This document shows positions 1 through 8,302 of a DNA stretch of 47,777 bases, piece after piece. The position numbers and the translations under genes are program-made. Below the pieces are notes generated by a model. The model was not told the DNA's origin, searched no databases, and worked only from the letters and a program-made list of their open reading frames with translations. Each line of letters begins with the position of its first letter. Position 1 is the stretch's first letter. Origin of the DNA: Leptospira alexanderi serovar Manhao 3 str. L 60 (GTDB lineage Bacteria > Spirochaetota > Leptospiria > Leptospirales > Leptospiraceae); contig NZ_AHMT02000050.1 of NCBI RefSeq assembly GCF_000243815.2, positions 1 through 47,777 on the forward strand, written 5' to 3'.

Positions 1-36
1 AATTAAAAATTCTAACCGTATCTTGGAGGTAGCCGT

Positions 37-364
37 ATGAAAAAGCTCCGGGCGATTCGAAGTTACTACACAGATAAAATAAACGAACAGTTTGGCGTGG
101 ACAGCGCTTTCTTGAATGATAAGAGGCTTGGGCCAGCCGAGCTGGGACTACTCTACAACGCACTGTATCTAAGGCCGCAGGCAAATTATTCCGTAAAGAA
201 CTTTCTCAATACACTGGAAATACCGCAACGAGACGAATGAGATTTTAAAGAATCTGAATTTGTTCGGGTATTCAAAGATAACTCACTGTAAAGATCCGAA
301 CAAAACAGAGTCGGAACAGAAATGGGTCATCCAAGATACGAACTTTGAAAAATCGATCGTGTGA
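37..364 (+). pseudogene. Frameshifted small winged-helix DNA-binding protein
   Basis: A strong Shine-Dalgarno (TTGGAGG) lies 8 bases before the ATG. The opening frame gives 67 residues and stops at 238-240. From about position 218 a second frame reads on for about 48 residues (core LKNLNLFGYSKI) to a TGA at 362-364, giving about 108 residues if joined. The joined protein resembles the N-terminal winged-helix region of the gene at 804 (pattern ND+RL...L...L......V...L...LF/AFGY), so the pair are probable paralogues of a phage replication- or regulation-type wHTH. The shift falls near a GGAAA stretch, so an indel or sequencing error is likely; I see no convincing slip signal. Exact function unknown. 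Confidence 0.6.
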
Positions 365-435
365 TGATAAAGAAAGAGAGTGAGCCCATCTATAAAAAGA
401 AAAAGAACAAAAAAATCACTAACGAGGAAAAATAG
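364..435 (+). CDS. Very small basic ORF (23 aa), possible coupling peptide
   Basis: ATG at 364 overlaps the stop of the preceding extended reading frame (TGATG) and its TAG at 433-435 abuts the TTG start of the next gene. The peptide is very Lys-rich. The GAGG at 424-427 inside it serves as ribosome-binding site for the 436 gene. It may be a translated coupling leader or simply spacer; there is no homology-level evidence. Confidence 0.25.
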   Translation: MIKKESEPIYKKKKNKKITNEEK

Positions 436-789
436 TTGGAACCAATTGAGGCAAACAATCCGGATCTAGTAGACCGGTTCAGGATTCGGAATAAAGCAAG
501 AATCGAAATATTGTTATATAAGAAGGATTTTCGGATACAACCTACAGATCTCGGATTGTACAAAAACTTAAAAATACCCGACTTTGAAATCCGAATCGGA
601 GTAGGGGAGCTAGGCCTTAGTTTCTTAGATAGGGGGAATCTATTTTACTATTCGCATTCCGTAACTGAGGTCGAGAGAGTTCTCGACTATATCGAAACGA
701 AGTGGGAACAAGAAGGAAAACGGGGATTAGACATTCCGTTTTCCCGTTATTTGCAAGTAGCCTCTAACCGAAATCACGAAGCCGCATAA
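436..789 (+). CDS. Hypothetical protein, 117 aa
   Basis: TTG start directly after a TAG, with GAGG about 9 bases upstream. I do not recognise the family. The N-terminal third is charged (residues 9-30), the middle has alternating hydrophobic residues suggesting beta strands (IGVGELGLSFLD), and a probable helix with ERVLDYIETKWEQE follows. It sits in the early block between two wHTH-type proteins and is probably co-transcribed with the 804 gene (14-base gap). No signal peptide or membrane segment. Function unknown. Confidence 0.6.
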   Translation: MEPIEANNPDLVDRFRIRNKARIEILLYKKDFRIQPTDLGLYKNLKIPDFEIRIGVGELGLSFLDRGNLFYYSHSVTEVERVLDYIETKWEQEGKRGLDIPFSRYLQVASNRNHEAA

Positions 790-803
790 TAAGAGTTTAA
801 TCT

Positions 804-2258
804 ATGAATGAGAATCAAAGAGTATATCGGGTACCAAAAGACCGAAACTTTACCGTAGTCAAAAATCATTTTATAGACGACAGACGCTTAAGCCTGAAGG
901 CAACGGCGATCCTGTTATTAGCCTTACGTTACCCGGATAACTGGAGGATGTCCGTAAAAGGGATGACTAGACTGAAATCCGACAAAGAGTCAAGTATCTC
1001 ATCCGGATTTAAGGAGTTAGTTGCCTTTGGCTATGCGGAGTACCGAAAAACTCGAAATACTATAACCGGTAAATTTGAATCGGGATGGTACTTTTTCGAA
1101 GAATCTCAAAAGCCAGACGTTGAGTCTATACCGAACCGTTCTAAAAAGGAGGAATTGAAACAAGGGGAACTTTTTGCAGAAGAAGAAATAAAAAGTCCTG
1201 TAGTGGAAAATCCAGGACCGGATTTACCACTACAGGAAAACCCGCACCTGGAAAATCCAGTCGCGGTAAATCCAGGCCCGGAAAATCAAACCCTACCAAA
1301 TACTATATACCAAAGACTATCAAAACAAGTACTCTCTTCACAAATACTAAAAGCTTCTAGAGAGTACCGCCTGCCCGCACAAGCGCACAGAGAAGAACAA
1401 AAGGAACTTTTAATAGAAAAAGAAATAAAAATTCAGAAAGAAGAAAATCATAGAATTGATTTACCACTACAGGGAAACCCACACCTGGAAAATCCAGTCG
1501 CGGTAAATCCAAGCCCGGAAAATCAAACCCTACCAAATACTATATACCAAAGACTATCAAAACAAGTACTCTCTTCACAAATACTAAATGCTTCTAGAGA
1601 GTACCGCCCGCCCGCACAAGCGCGCAGAGAAGAACACAATCAAGATCAGCACAAACAAAAAGAGAATCCGCGATTTCAATTCCCGGCTGCTTGGCTAACT
1701 AACTTCCAAGACTACTATTTAAAGGAACACGGAAGCGCAATGGGACAACCGGCCTCGGAACTAAAAGCACTCAACTTACTCTTTGAATTTTCTAAAGGAG
1801 AATGGAACGTTATCGAAAGCAAGATCAAGATACTCATCCAACTGAGAAAACAAGATTCCAAGTTTTGGTATGAACAGTCGGTAAGTCCCGAATCCGTATT
1901 TAAGTTTTGGTCCAGGTTATTTGTAAGAGAAGAAAGACGAGCTGAAAAAAGTATCATGCGAACTGAAAAACAAAATCTATCCAAATTCAATGAGAGAAAA
2001 CCGATGCCAGACAAACCAATAGAGATAAAGGACTTAGATCCCTACAAATGCTTTTTAGTATGGGGTAAAACTAAGTTACTCAAACCCCAATTAGAATATT
2101 ACGAACAAAACTCAGATCCTCTAAAATACGAAGGAACGAAAAAGATCCTTTTCGAAAAATTCGTAAACGAAATATATCCGGGTCTTATTCAAAACTCAGA
2201 AATTAAAAAAACAATAATTGAAAATGGGAAAGAAAATTCAAAGGAAAGTGTTGCATGA
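804..2258 (+). CDS. Replication-initiator-like winged-helix protein with duplicated linker
   Basis: 484 residues. Residues about 1-100 form a phage-type winged helix (YRVPKDRNFTVVKNHFIDD, then L.LKATAILLLALRYP, MSVKGMTRLKSDKESSISSGFKEL, FGYAEYRK), as seen in phage replication and DnaD-like organisers. Residues about 105-290 are a Pro/Asn/Gln-rich linker holding two near-identical 59-residue units separated by 20 residues. A C-terminal helical region (about 295-480) contains WLTNFQDYYLKEHG and several Trp/Phe clusters. The next gene starts inside its stop (ATGA at 2255-2258). Inference: a replication or origin-binding protein; the origin may lie within or near this gene, as in lambdoid O genes, but I see no iteron array apart from the linker repeats. 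Confidence 0.65.
   Translation: MNENQRVYRVPKDRNFTVVKNHFIDDRRLSLKATAILLLALRYPDNWRMSVKGMTRLKSDKESSISSGFKELVAFGYAEYRKTRNTITGKFESGWYFFEESQKPDVESIPNRSKKEELKQGELFAEEEIKSPVVENPGPDLPLQENPHLENPVAVNPGPENQTLPNTIYQRLSKQVLSSQILKASREYRLPAQAHREEQKELLIEKEIKIQKEENHRIDLPLQGNPHLENPVAVNPSPENQTLPNTIYQRLSKQVLSSQILNASREYRPPAQARREEHNQDQHKQKENPRFQFPAAWLTNFQDYYLKEHGSAMGQPASELKALNLLFEFSKGEWNVIESKIKILIQLRKQDSKFWYEQSVSPESVFKFWSRLFVREERRAEKSIMRTEKQNLSKFNERKPMPDKPIEIKDLDPYKCFLVWGKTKLLKPQLEYYEQNSDPLKYEGTKKILFEKFVNEIYPGLIQNSEIKKTIIENGKENSKESVA
1221..1635 (+). repeat. In-frame direct repeat pair, period 237 bp
   Basis: About 178 bp starting GATTTACCACTACAGG at 1221 is repeated with few mismatches from 1458 (GATTTACCACTACAGG again), so the copies cover about 1221-1398 and 1458-1635. 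The offset of 237 is a multiple of three, so the protein linker is duplicated in frame. Each copy ends in the Leu/Ser/Gln-rich stretch and an RRE/HRE-type segment. The low divergence suggests a recent tandem duplication or selection for the repeat. Confidence 0.9.
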
Positions 2259-2473
2259 GCCATTTAAATTTAACCAACCAAAATGTACTAGAACCGATTT
2301 CGTACGAGAAAGAAAAAGAATATAAAGTTCGAAAACCCTTAGAAGAAACAAATACGTTTTTTGTAAGAGAAAAGGACGAAGAACATCTATATATGAACCG
2401 CCGTGATGCAATCAGATATATGGATGCAATTCGAATACTAAAATCCCAAAAGGGCTATGACGACGTGGCGTAA
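2255..2473 (+). CDS. Hypothetical protein, 72 aa
   Basis: Starts at an ATG that overlaps the stop of the 804 gene (ATGA), implying translational coupling. Strongly charged: N-terminal half has EKEKEYKVRKP; the C-terminal half (about 42-66) is predicted helical with RRDAIRYMDAIRILKSQK. No recognised domain. Coupling to the replication-type gene suggests an accessory early role, but this is inference only. Confidence 0.55.
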   Translation: MSHLNLTNQNVLEPISYEKEKEYKVRKPLEETNTFFVREKDEEHLYMNRRDAIRYMDAIRILKSQKGYDDVA

Positions 2474-2482
2474 AGTGTTAGT

Positions 2483-2737
2483 ATGGACCAACGAATAGAA
2501 TATCATATCTACAAACACATAGCCCCTCAAAATAATTCCCCCAGGGTTTGGGGAGCGGCCGGTCATGAATGTTTTACGGGAAACGAAGGTTTAAAAAAAG
2601 CGATCGAAAAGGCGTTGGATCTGCAACAAAGCGCGCCGTTAGGAGTGGAGTATTCCGTACAAAAATACGTATATACCAAAAAGACAAACTACAGACCCAT
2701 AAAAACGAGAGTTTGGAAAAACGGCGAAGCGGCTTAA
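2483..2737 (+). CDS. Hypothetical protein, 84 aa
   Basis: ATG start 9 bases after the previous stop; the upstream sequence has no clear Shine-Dalgarno, so translation may depend on coupling. The sequence alternates short strands and one helix (NEGLKKAIEKALDLQQ, about residues 35-50), ends in a basic Tyr-rich segment (YVYTKKTNYRPIKTRVWK), and has no membrane segment. It is the last gene before the terminator-like hairpin at 2772. Family not recognised. Confidence 0.55.
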   Translation: MDQRIEYHIYKHIAPQNNSPRVWGAAGHECFTGNEGLKKAIEKALDLQQSAPLGVEYSVQKYVYTKKTNYRPIKTRVWKNGEAA

Positions 2738-2938
2738 AATAAGGAGGTTATAAAATCAAATCTGAAAACTAACGCGGGGAGAATGAAATAACCCCCGTAA
2801 TTCTTTTTTGTTAAACTACATTCGCAAAAAAGAATAAAAGGTTTTGTTGATTGATAAAAGGGGACAGTCCTTAATTATTTTCAAGGAATTTAAAAAAACG
2901 AAAGGACTCTTTTAAATACGAAAAAATAACAAGGGGGT
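2738..2938 (+). promoter_or_regulatory. Intergenic region with likely promoter for the ParB/methyltransferase pair
   Basis: Contains a strong AAGGAGG at 2741-2747 not followed by ATG/GTG/TTG at useful spacing, then the terminator at 2772-2809, then AT-rich DNA with a short perfect inverted repeat GGAC-A-GTCC near 2860-2870 and a possible TTGATT...TTAATT promoter pair. A purine-rich AAGGGGG ends one base before the ATG at 2939. The promoter call is weak. Confidence 0.3.
2772..2809 (+). terminator. Probable intrinsic terminator closing the early block
   Basis: ACG(C)GGGG at 2772-2779 can pair with CCCCCGT at 2792-2798 (7 bp with one bulged C), followed by TTCTTTTTT at 2801-2809. A short stem, but with a good U-tract and in the right place, between the 2483 gene and the ParB-like gene. 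Confidence 0.5.
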
Positions 2939-3835
2939 ATGCAAGAACGCCAATTTTTACACGTAATCAAAACTAATTTAAAAATAGAGCAGATACCGAT
3001 TCACAAGATAAAGTATCACGAAAAAAATAAGGAGTTATTTGAAAAAAAAGAACCGGAATATATTAGAGAATTAGCAAATAATATACAACAGGAAGGATTA
3101 CACGAACCCATATCCGTAAAATACGATTTTCGAAATGACAACTACCTTTGTCTATCGGGTGAGCATAGAATAGAGGCCGTAAGACTGCTTGGATGGAAGC
3201 AAATCGACGGATACAAAGTAAATCCGGAAGACGAGCTAAGTTATTTAATTAGACGAAATACATTAAAAAAACAATTAGGTCACAAAACAAGGATCAAGAT
3301 ATATAAAGAGTTTTGTCCCGAATTTTTGACCTGTGAGAAAATAACCATAACAAGGTTAAATGAAATTTCCTCAAAGACAGGCATAGCAGTCGCAACACTC
3401 AAATCCGATCTGAAAAAAATTCGAAACGGATCTACAAAAGACGAAACCATACAAACCGTAATTGAGCTTTGGGCGAAGAAGAAAATTAAGGGCCTCAGAG
3501 TAAATTTAAGCGGTCTGTCCGACGAAAACTTTATCCTCCAAGTCTCCGGAAGGAATCTCAATTATGAGTGGCGAGGGAAATTCAAAACAGTCGTAAAAGA
3601 ATGTATCGATGCCGCAAAGTCCGAATATTTTAACAAAACCTTTAAAAACGAAAATCTGGAAACCGCAGAGAGAATTAAAAAACTTAGGAAGGATGCCGGT
3701 CTTACACAGTTTCAGCTTTCACAGGCGTTAGGATATTCGCAGTCGTATTTAGCAGAAATTGAGTCAGGGAAATGGAAGTGTTCGAATAATTTGTTCGAGT
3801 CAATTGCGCTTTTCTGTCAGGAGAAAATTGTATGA
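2939..3835 (+). CDS. ParB-like nuclease domain fused to C-terminal XRE helix-turn-helix
   Basis: 298 residues. Residues about 15-110 are a ParB/Srx-like domain: IPIHKIKYHEKN, then YIRELANNIQQEGLHEPISV, then the hallmark SGEHRIEAVRLLG near residue 75. Residues about 241-295 form an HTH_3/XRE domain (RIKKLRKDAGLTQFQLSQALGYSQSYLAEIESGK). The middle part resembles the helical ParB DNA-binding region. In phages such genes often sit beside DNA methyltransferases and may direct them or act as regulators; here the stop overlaps the methyltransferase start (ATGA, 3832-3835), so the two are coupled. AAGGGGG lies unusually close (1 base) to the ATG, so the start is somewhat uncertain. Confidence 0.8.
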   Translation: MQERQFLHVIKTNLKIEQIPIHKIKYHEKNKELFEKKEPEYIRELANNIQQEGLHEPISVKYDFRNDNYLCLSGEHRIEAVRLLGWKQIDGYKVNPEDELSYLIRRNTLKKQLGHKTRIKIYKEFCPEFLTCEKITITRLNEISSKTGIAVATLKSDLKKIRNGSTKDETIQTVIELWAKKKIKGLRVNLSGLSDENFILQVSGRNLNYEWRGKFKTVVKECIDAAKSEYFNKTFKNENLETAERIKKLRKDAGLTQFQLSQALGYSQSYLAEIESGKWKCSNNLFESIALFCQEKIV

Positions 3836-4788
3836 GTTTTGAAATTCTCCACGGCGATGCGGCTCAAATCATTCACACCTTGAAAGAGACAAAGGAATAT
3901 ATAGGTCAAGTGGATTCGGTTGTGACCTCACCACCGTATTTTCAAAAAAGGACGTATCTTGATAAGGACGATTTGAATTTGAAAATGGAGATAGGAAGAG
4001 AAAGAAAATCGAAGGACTATTTACAAAATCTTCGAAAAGTATTTTTAGAAGTTCGTCCGCTTTTAAGAAATTCTGCGACAATCTTTGTCAATATAGGGGA
4101 CACGTTTCGAGACGGGCAGGCACTTTGTATTCCATCCGGATTTGTGCGGATGATGAGTCGAATCGGATACCATTTTATTCAAGAAATTGTGTGGGCCAAA
4201 TCGATTACGACGAAAGAAGGAAATCGGGGGTCTTGCAAGCCGGAATCCGTTACGAAAAGATTCACAAACTCGCACGAGTATGTTTTGTTTTTCGTAAAAG
4301 ATAAGGAGAGGTATTTCTTTGATTTCAAGTCGATTGTCGTTCCCTTAAACGGAATCCATCACGAAAATCAAAACCCAAAATCACTTTTAAAAGCAATGGG
4401 GGTGAATGAGCATTCCCTCGAAAAAACGCACAGCCTCAAAAACTTTTCCCTTACAAGCGCGGAAGATCCGACAAACGTAAAAAACAGAATCATCAAAAAC
4501 AAAATCAAAAATCAGGACTTCACAGCGCGCAGACGATCGGTTTGGCAAATTGCAACCCCGAATTCCCATAACCGTCATACGGCGGTCGGACCCGAGGAAC
4601 TCTTTGAAATTTGTATCAAAGCAGGCAGTCCATACAGCGGACTTGTTTTTGATCCGTTTGTAGGGGAGGGGACGGTAGGGAAGGCCGCACTTAAAAACGG
4701 AAGACGATTTTTTGGAATCGATTTGGATTCTCGTTCGTGCACTGAAGCAAAGAACTATCTTCAAAGTTTTGCCAGGAAACTTGCTTAA
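3832..4788 (+). CDS. Beta-class DNA methyltransferase (N4-cytosine or N6-adenine)
   Basis: 318 residues, soluble. The catalytic motif IV TSPPYFQ is near residue 32-38 and the AdoMet-binding motif I FDPFVGEGTVGKAA is near residue 280, i.e. the permuted order of beta-class amino-methyltransferases; SPPY favours N4-cytosine but does not exclude N6-adenine. The middle carries SHEYVLFFVK, typical of the family. No cognate endonuclease is adjacent, so protection of phage DNA from host restriction, or control of phage expression, is the likely role. Translationally coupled to the ParB-like gene. Confidence 0.88.
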   Translation: MSFEILHGDAAQIIHTLKETKEYIGQVDSVVTSPPYFQKRTYLDKDDLNLKMEIGRERKSKDYLQNLRKVFLEVRPLLRNSATIFVNIGDTFRDGQALCIPSGFVRMMSRIGYHFIQEIVWAKSITTKEGNRGSCKPESVTKRFTNSHEYVLFFVKDKERYFFDFKSIVVPLNGIHHENQNPKSLLKAMGVNEHSLEKTHSLKNFSLTSAEDPTNVKNRIIKNKIKNQDFTARRRSVWQIATPNSHNRHTAVGPEELFEICIKAGSPYSGLVFDPFVGEGTVGKAALKNGRRFFGIDLDSRSCTEAKNYLQSFARKLA

Positions 4789-4844
4789 TAAAGAAGAAAG
4801 AAAACTTTTTGTACGATTAAGAATAAGACACTAAATTTTTACAA

Positions 4845-5438
4845 ATGGCGGTCGCGAAAAAAAAGGTGGGGAAGAGATCTTTTCCAAAAAAAACAAAGGA
4901 ACCTAAGAAAAAGGTTTCATATAACGCACTTTCCGAAGAAAAAATAGAACTCATACGGTGCGAATATCTTAGAGGACAAAAACGGGAAGATATTTGTAGG
5001 AAATTTAAAATTTCCTACAAGACTTTAGACAACTTCGTTCAAAGACGGGCTTGGACAAAGGACCGTGAGGAAATTGTAGGAAATTTGAGGGAAGAATTCG
5101 CGGTGCAAATATTGACGGATAAGGTCACGGCGCTAGCACGTTTGAATCAGGAAGCGACTCAGTACCTGGACCTTTTGCGGGAAAAGCTTTATGACTCTGA
5201 AACCTCGAATATGGAAATTTCACTCCTATTAAAATCTCGAAATCTACTTACCCGCGAGCTTCTCCGATCCCTCAATTTGCCGGAAACTATAAGGCAAGAG
5301 TCCGGAAACGGAAACGAGAAAGCAACGGTCAACATTCAAATTGTCTCAGGAGTCGGTGAGAAGCCCGGAACGATTGAAAAGCTGATCGGCGGGACGATGA
5401 GACCTGAAGACAAAGAAGCGGGAGAATTTACAAAATAA
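4845..5438 (+). CDS. terS: Terminase small subunit (putative)
   Basis: 197 residues. A Lys-rich N-terminus (residues 1-25) precedes a helix-turn-helix (about 29-66: ELIRCEYLRGQKREDICRKFKISYKTLDNFVQRR then W) like those of phage small terminases, followed by long helices suited to oligomerisation (about 75-160). It directly precedes the ATPase subunit and overlaps its reading frame. It would recognise packaging-site DNA and regulate the large subunit. No obvious Shine-Dalgarno precedes the ATG. Assignment rests on HTH architecture and position. Confidence 0.7.
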   Translation: MAVAKKKVGKRSFPKKTKEPKKKVSYNALSEEKIELIRCEYLRGQKREDICRKFKISYKTLDNFVQRRAWTKDREEIVGNLREEFAVQILTDKVTALARLNQEATQYLDLLREKLYDSETSNMEISLLLKSRNLLTRELLRSLNLPETIRQESGNGNEKATVNIQIVSGVGEKPGTIEKLIGGTMRPEDKEAGEFTK

Positions 5439-6828
5439 GAAATTTCAATTTGAAAAAAGATCCAAGGTCTTTAGTGAAAAACAATCCCTTGCGATTGAAG
5501 AAGATTGGTCCGATCCTCATATCCAAGAAATCTGCTACGACGGCGGTGCAAGATCCGGTAAAACCTATCTCGTCATAAAAGCGATCATATCACGCGCTTG
5601 GATCTCCAAAGAATCCCGTCACCTAATCGCTCGTTATAGACTCAATCACCTAAGACTTTCCGTTTGGAAACAAACCCTCTTACCTTGCCTCAGAGACATG
5701 GGTTTTGTAAAAGGCCGCGACTATGAAATCAACGAATCGGATTTGATCGTAACGTTTACGAACGGTTCTGAGATTTACGGCGCGGGACTTGATGATTCCG
5801 ACCGTGTGGAAAAGATCATGGGAACCGAGTATAACACGATCTTTATAAACGAGGCGACTCAAGTTTCGTATTCCACGTTTCAAAAAATTAAAACTCGTCT
5901 CTCGTTTGTAAGACCCGATCTTACAAACAAACTGATTGTAGATTGTAACCCGAGAAACCGGTTCCACTGGATATATAAATACTTCGTTCTTAGACAAGAC
6001 CCTGAAATTGGAAACGCGTTACCACTTCACCGCATAGCGAGGATGAGTCGCAGGCACTGGACGCCACTCGACAACCCGTATATAAGTGATGAGTATAAAC
6101 AGATGCTCGAAGAGATGACGGGAATCGAACGAGACCGGCTTTATCTCGGACAGTGGGTAGACGTTCAAGGTCTTGTATATCCGAAATTTGAATCTGCAAT
6201 CGTTGAACCGTTTGAGATTCCTTTAAGCTGGGACTGTGCCGGTGCGATCGACTTCGGTTACACAAACCCTTTCGTGTTCCTTTGGTTCTATTTCGATAAG
6301 TCGAACGAAACTTGGTATCTCGCGGACGAGTATTACGTTTCCGAAAAAACAGTCCGCGCACACTGCGAGGTTTTAAAAACAAAACGTAAACCGAATCTCT
6401 TTATCACAGCCGACCACGACGCGGAGGACCGTGCGACTATGGCCGAGTGCGGGTTTTTAACGCTCACCGCCGACAAGGATATTTCCACCGGAATCCAGGC
6501 CGTTATAAGACTACTCGAGGTGGAGCAAGGAATCAAACTTCGTATCTTTCGGTCGTGCGTTCATACGATCGAAGAATTCTCAATCTACTCTTGGGAGGAT
6601 CCGAAGGATAACAAGAACGCGAAAGAGATTCCGATTAAAAATTACGACCACGCAATGGACGCACTCCGGTATTTTTCACTCAGGGTAGTCGGTAAAAAAA
6701 ATCAAATCGTAACGTCTTCACTCGCAAGACTAAAAAAAGAAATGGGTCAAAAACCGAAAGGTCTTGATGCACTCAGGAAAGAAAGACTCTCCCGTTTTGG
6801 AATCGGGGAGAGTTGGAATAGATTCTAA
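5404..6828 (+). CDS. terL: Terminase large subunit (ATPase/nuclease), apparent CTG start
   Basis: Walker A GGARSGKT (about residues 47-54 from CTG 5404), Walker B IFINEAT (about 146-152), a coupling motif DCNPRN, a nuclease-site AIDFGYTN (about 281-288), and NYDHAMDALRYF near the end place it in the PBSX/Terminase_3-type family; about 474 residues is a normal length. The first ATG in frame (5698) would remove the whole Walker A region. The frame opens after TGA 5398-5400, and between there and 5698 there is no ATG, GTG or TTG; CTG at 5404 is the earliest near-cognate codon. Alternatives are another non-standard start or a +1 shift from the small subunit near its stop at 5436. The motor cuts and translocates phage DNA through the portal. 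Confidence 0.88.
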   Translation: MKTKKRENLQNKKFQFEKRSKVFSEKQSLAIEEDWSDPHIQEICYDGGARSGKTYLVIKAIISRAWISKESRHLIARYRLNHLRLSVWKQTLLPCLRDMGFVKGRDYEINESDLIVTFTNGSEIYGAGLDDSDRVEKIMGTEYNTIFINEATQVSYSTFQKIKTRLSFVRPDLTNKLIVDCNPRNRFHWIYKYFVLRQDPEIGNALPLHRIARMSRRHWTPLDNPYISDEYKQMLEEMTGIERDRLYLGQWVDVQGLVYPKFESAIVEPFEIPLSWDCAGAIDFGYTNPFVFLWFYFDKSNETWYLADEYYVSEKTVRAHCEVLKTKRKPNLFITADHDAEDRATMAECGFLTLTADKDISTGIQAVIRLLEVEQGIKLRIFRSCVHTIEEFSIYSWEDPKDNKNAKEIPIKNYDHAMDALRYFSLRVVGKKNQIVTSSLARLKKEMGQKPKGLDALRKERLSRFGIGESWNRF

Positions 6829-6879
6829 ATTCCGATTCCTTGAAACCAAGTAGCCTTAAAAAAGAAAACGAGGTTAGAC

Positions 6880-7308
6880 ATGGAAAAGACGGACGCAAGG
6901 ATCGAATTAGAAAAAGAAAAGTTAGAAGAGATTTCAAAACAGGAAGCAAAAAAAGAAGACCGACAGGATTTAGAAATTACAAAGGAAATTTTGGGTTTAG
7001 ACGAAAAATCAAAACAAACCCTTTTTGACAGCCTTATTTCTTCGATATCGAATTCACAGAATCGGGATACGATTTTGTATCTTACGTTTGCAAAGGCGTA
7101 TAAGATTCTACGTGAGACTGGAATCCGTTTTGGGACTATCGAAACCGATACCGAGTTTTCCAATCGCGTGCAGTCTCTTTCCGCGCAAGACAGGCAAGTC
7201 GTATTTGATTCCGTAATTTCTGCGACCTTTAACCAAAACTCTCGGGATACGATTCTTCATATCCTTTTTTGGAAAGCGGAAAAACTTCTTACCGAATCAT
7301 CGAGATAG
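6880..7308 (+). CDS. Hypothetical structural-region protein with internal duplication, 142 aa
   Basis: ATG preceded by GAGG (spacing about 7). The N-terminal 40 residues are a highly charged helix (EKEKLEEISKQEAKKEDRQ). Two similar segments follow: LFDSLISSISNSQNRDTILYL (about 49-70) with FAKAYKIL, and VFDSVISATFNQNSRDTILHI (about 109-130) with FWKAEKLL, implying an internal gene duplication of about 60 residues. It lies between the large terminase and the minor head gene, where a portal gene would be expected. Family not recognised. Confidence 0.7.
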   Translation: MEKTDARIELEKEKLEEISKQEAKKEDRQDLEITKEILGLDEKSKQTLFDSLISSISNSQNRDTILYLTFAKAYKILRETGIRFGTIETDTEFSNRVQSLSAQDRQVVFDSVISATFNQNSRDTILHILFWKAEKLLTESSR

Positions 7309-7324
7309 ATAAGGAGAATTCACT

Positions 7325-8302
7325 TTGAAACGGGAATCTCCGCTCTCAGAATACCGCTCGGTCCGTGAACTGACCTATGCCTGGCTTTTCTATTTTCTTT
7401 CACTCCAATACGCGTTTTTTGGTGATCCAAAGAACGGAATTCATTTTCGAGTTTCAAAATCGACTTGGTCGGACGTGTTCGGAGCTTTGCGAAGAAAGTT
7501 TTTTGGGGAGTTACTTGATAGGCCGAGGTATATGCCAAGAACGTTAAATATATCGCCTGAACCGAGTCAAGACTACTCATATCTTCGAAATCAAACCGGA
7601 ACGTTAGAATTTCCCGAAGGAGTCGTAAGACGTGAAGATTTAGAAACGGTCGATCAGGAGATTTTTGATTTTCTCGCGCAAGACTGGAACCGGATCTATC
7701 TAAACGAACGAAACAAGGCGTCAATCCTTGGATATGTCGCAGAGTACTTACTCGGTCGCGGAGTCAACGAAGACGAACTTAAAAAAATGACTTTGCCGGA
7801 ATTCTCCGAGACCGCAAAGGCGAACAATCTTCCGGGACTTGAAGGCATTGAACTTTTACAAGAAGAGATTGGACTCACGAAAGAACAAACATATGGACTT
7901 CTATATGCACAAGGTAGAGGCGCGGAATGGCTTGCCATATATGACAAAAACGGAGAAAGAAAAGGAAAGGCGTATGAGCTGATTACGAAGATGTATCGAA
8001 GACAGATCGCGGAAGCACTCGCGCGAAACGCAACCGAGGAAGAAATCCGCTCCCTTATGATTTCACCCGATGACGACGAAATCAAAGAAAGCCTAGATCT
8101 TTTTGAAGAAGGGATTTCGGATTCACTCAGGAGACGTCGGGAAAGACGATATGAGAAACTTGTCACCGATCATCTAAACCGGGACATGGCTCGGTTTGCA
8201 TATACCGAGGTTCAGATAAACTTTAACAACGGAAAACTTCTCTGTCTCGCAAACGAGAGACCCTCTGTGACGTATGTGCGTTTCGCCGGCGGAAGTTACT
8301 AA
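7325..8302 (+). CDS. Minor head (Mu gpF-like) protein, N-terminal part
   Basis: TTG start with AAGGAG about 8 bases upstream. 325 residues, mostly helical, with the family-typical late pattern RFAYTEVQINFNNGKLLCLA then VTYVRFAGG near the end. In Mu gpF/SPP1 gp7-type proteins this is followed by a CxxC-containing segment; here the frame ends at TAA 8300-8302 and the CxxC segment continues in the next frame (8274-8870). The protein would be a few-copy capsid component near the portal. Whether this is a natural two-gene arrangement, a recoding event or a broken gene is unclear. Confidence 0.65.
   Translation: MKRESPLSEYRSVRELTYAWLFYFLSLQYAFFGDPKNGIHFRVSKSTWSDVFGALRRKFFGELLDRPRYMPRTLNISPEPSQDYSYLRNQTGTLEFPEGVVRREDLETVDQEIFDFLAQDWNRIYLNERNKASILGYVAEYLLGRGVNEDELKKMTLPEFSETAKANNLPGLEGIELLQEEIGLTKEQTYGLLYAQGRGAEWLAIYDKNGERKGKAYELITKMYRRQIAEALARNATEEEIRSLMISPDDDEIKESLDLFEEGISDSLRRRRERRYEKLVTDHLNRDMARFAYTEVQINFNNGKLLCLANERPSVTYVRFAGGSY

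Noticed and set aside
2741..2780. A gene after the strong AAGGAGG at 2741
   Set aside because: No standard start at usable spacing; the following frame has only about 13 codons and enters the terminator.
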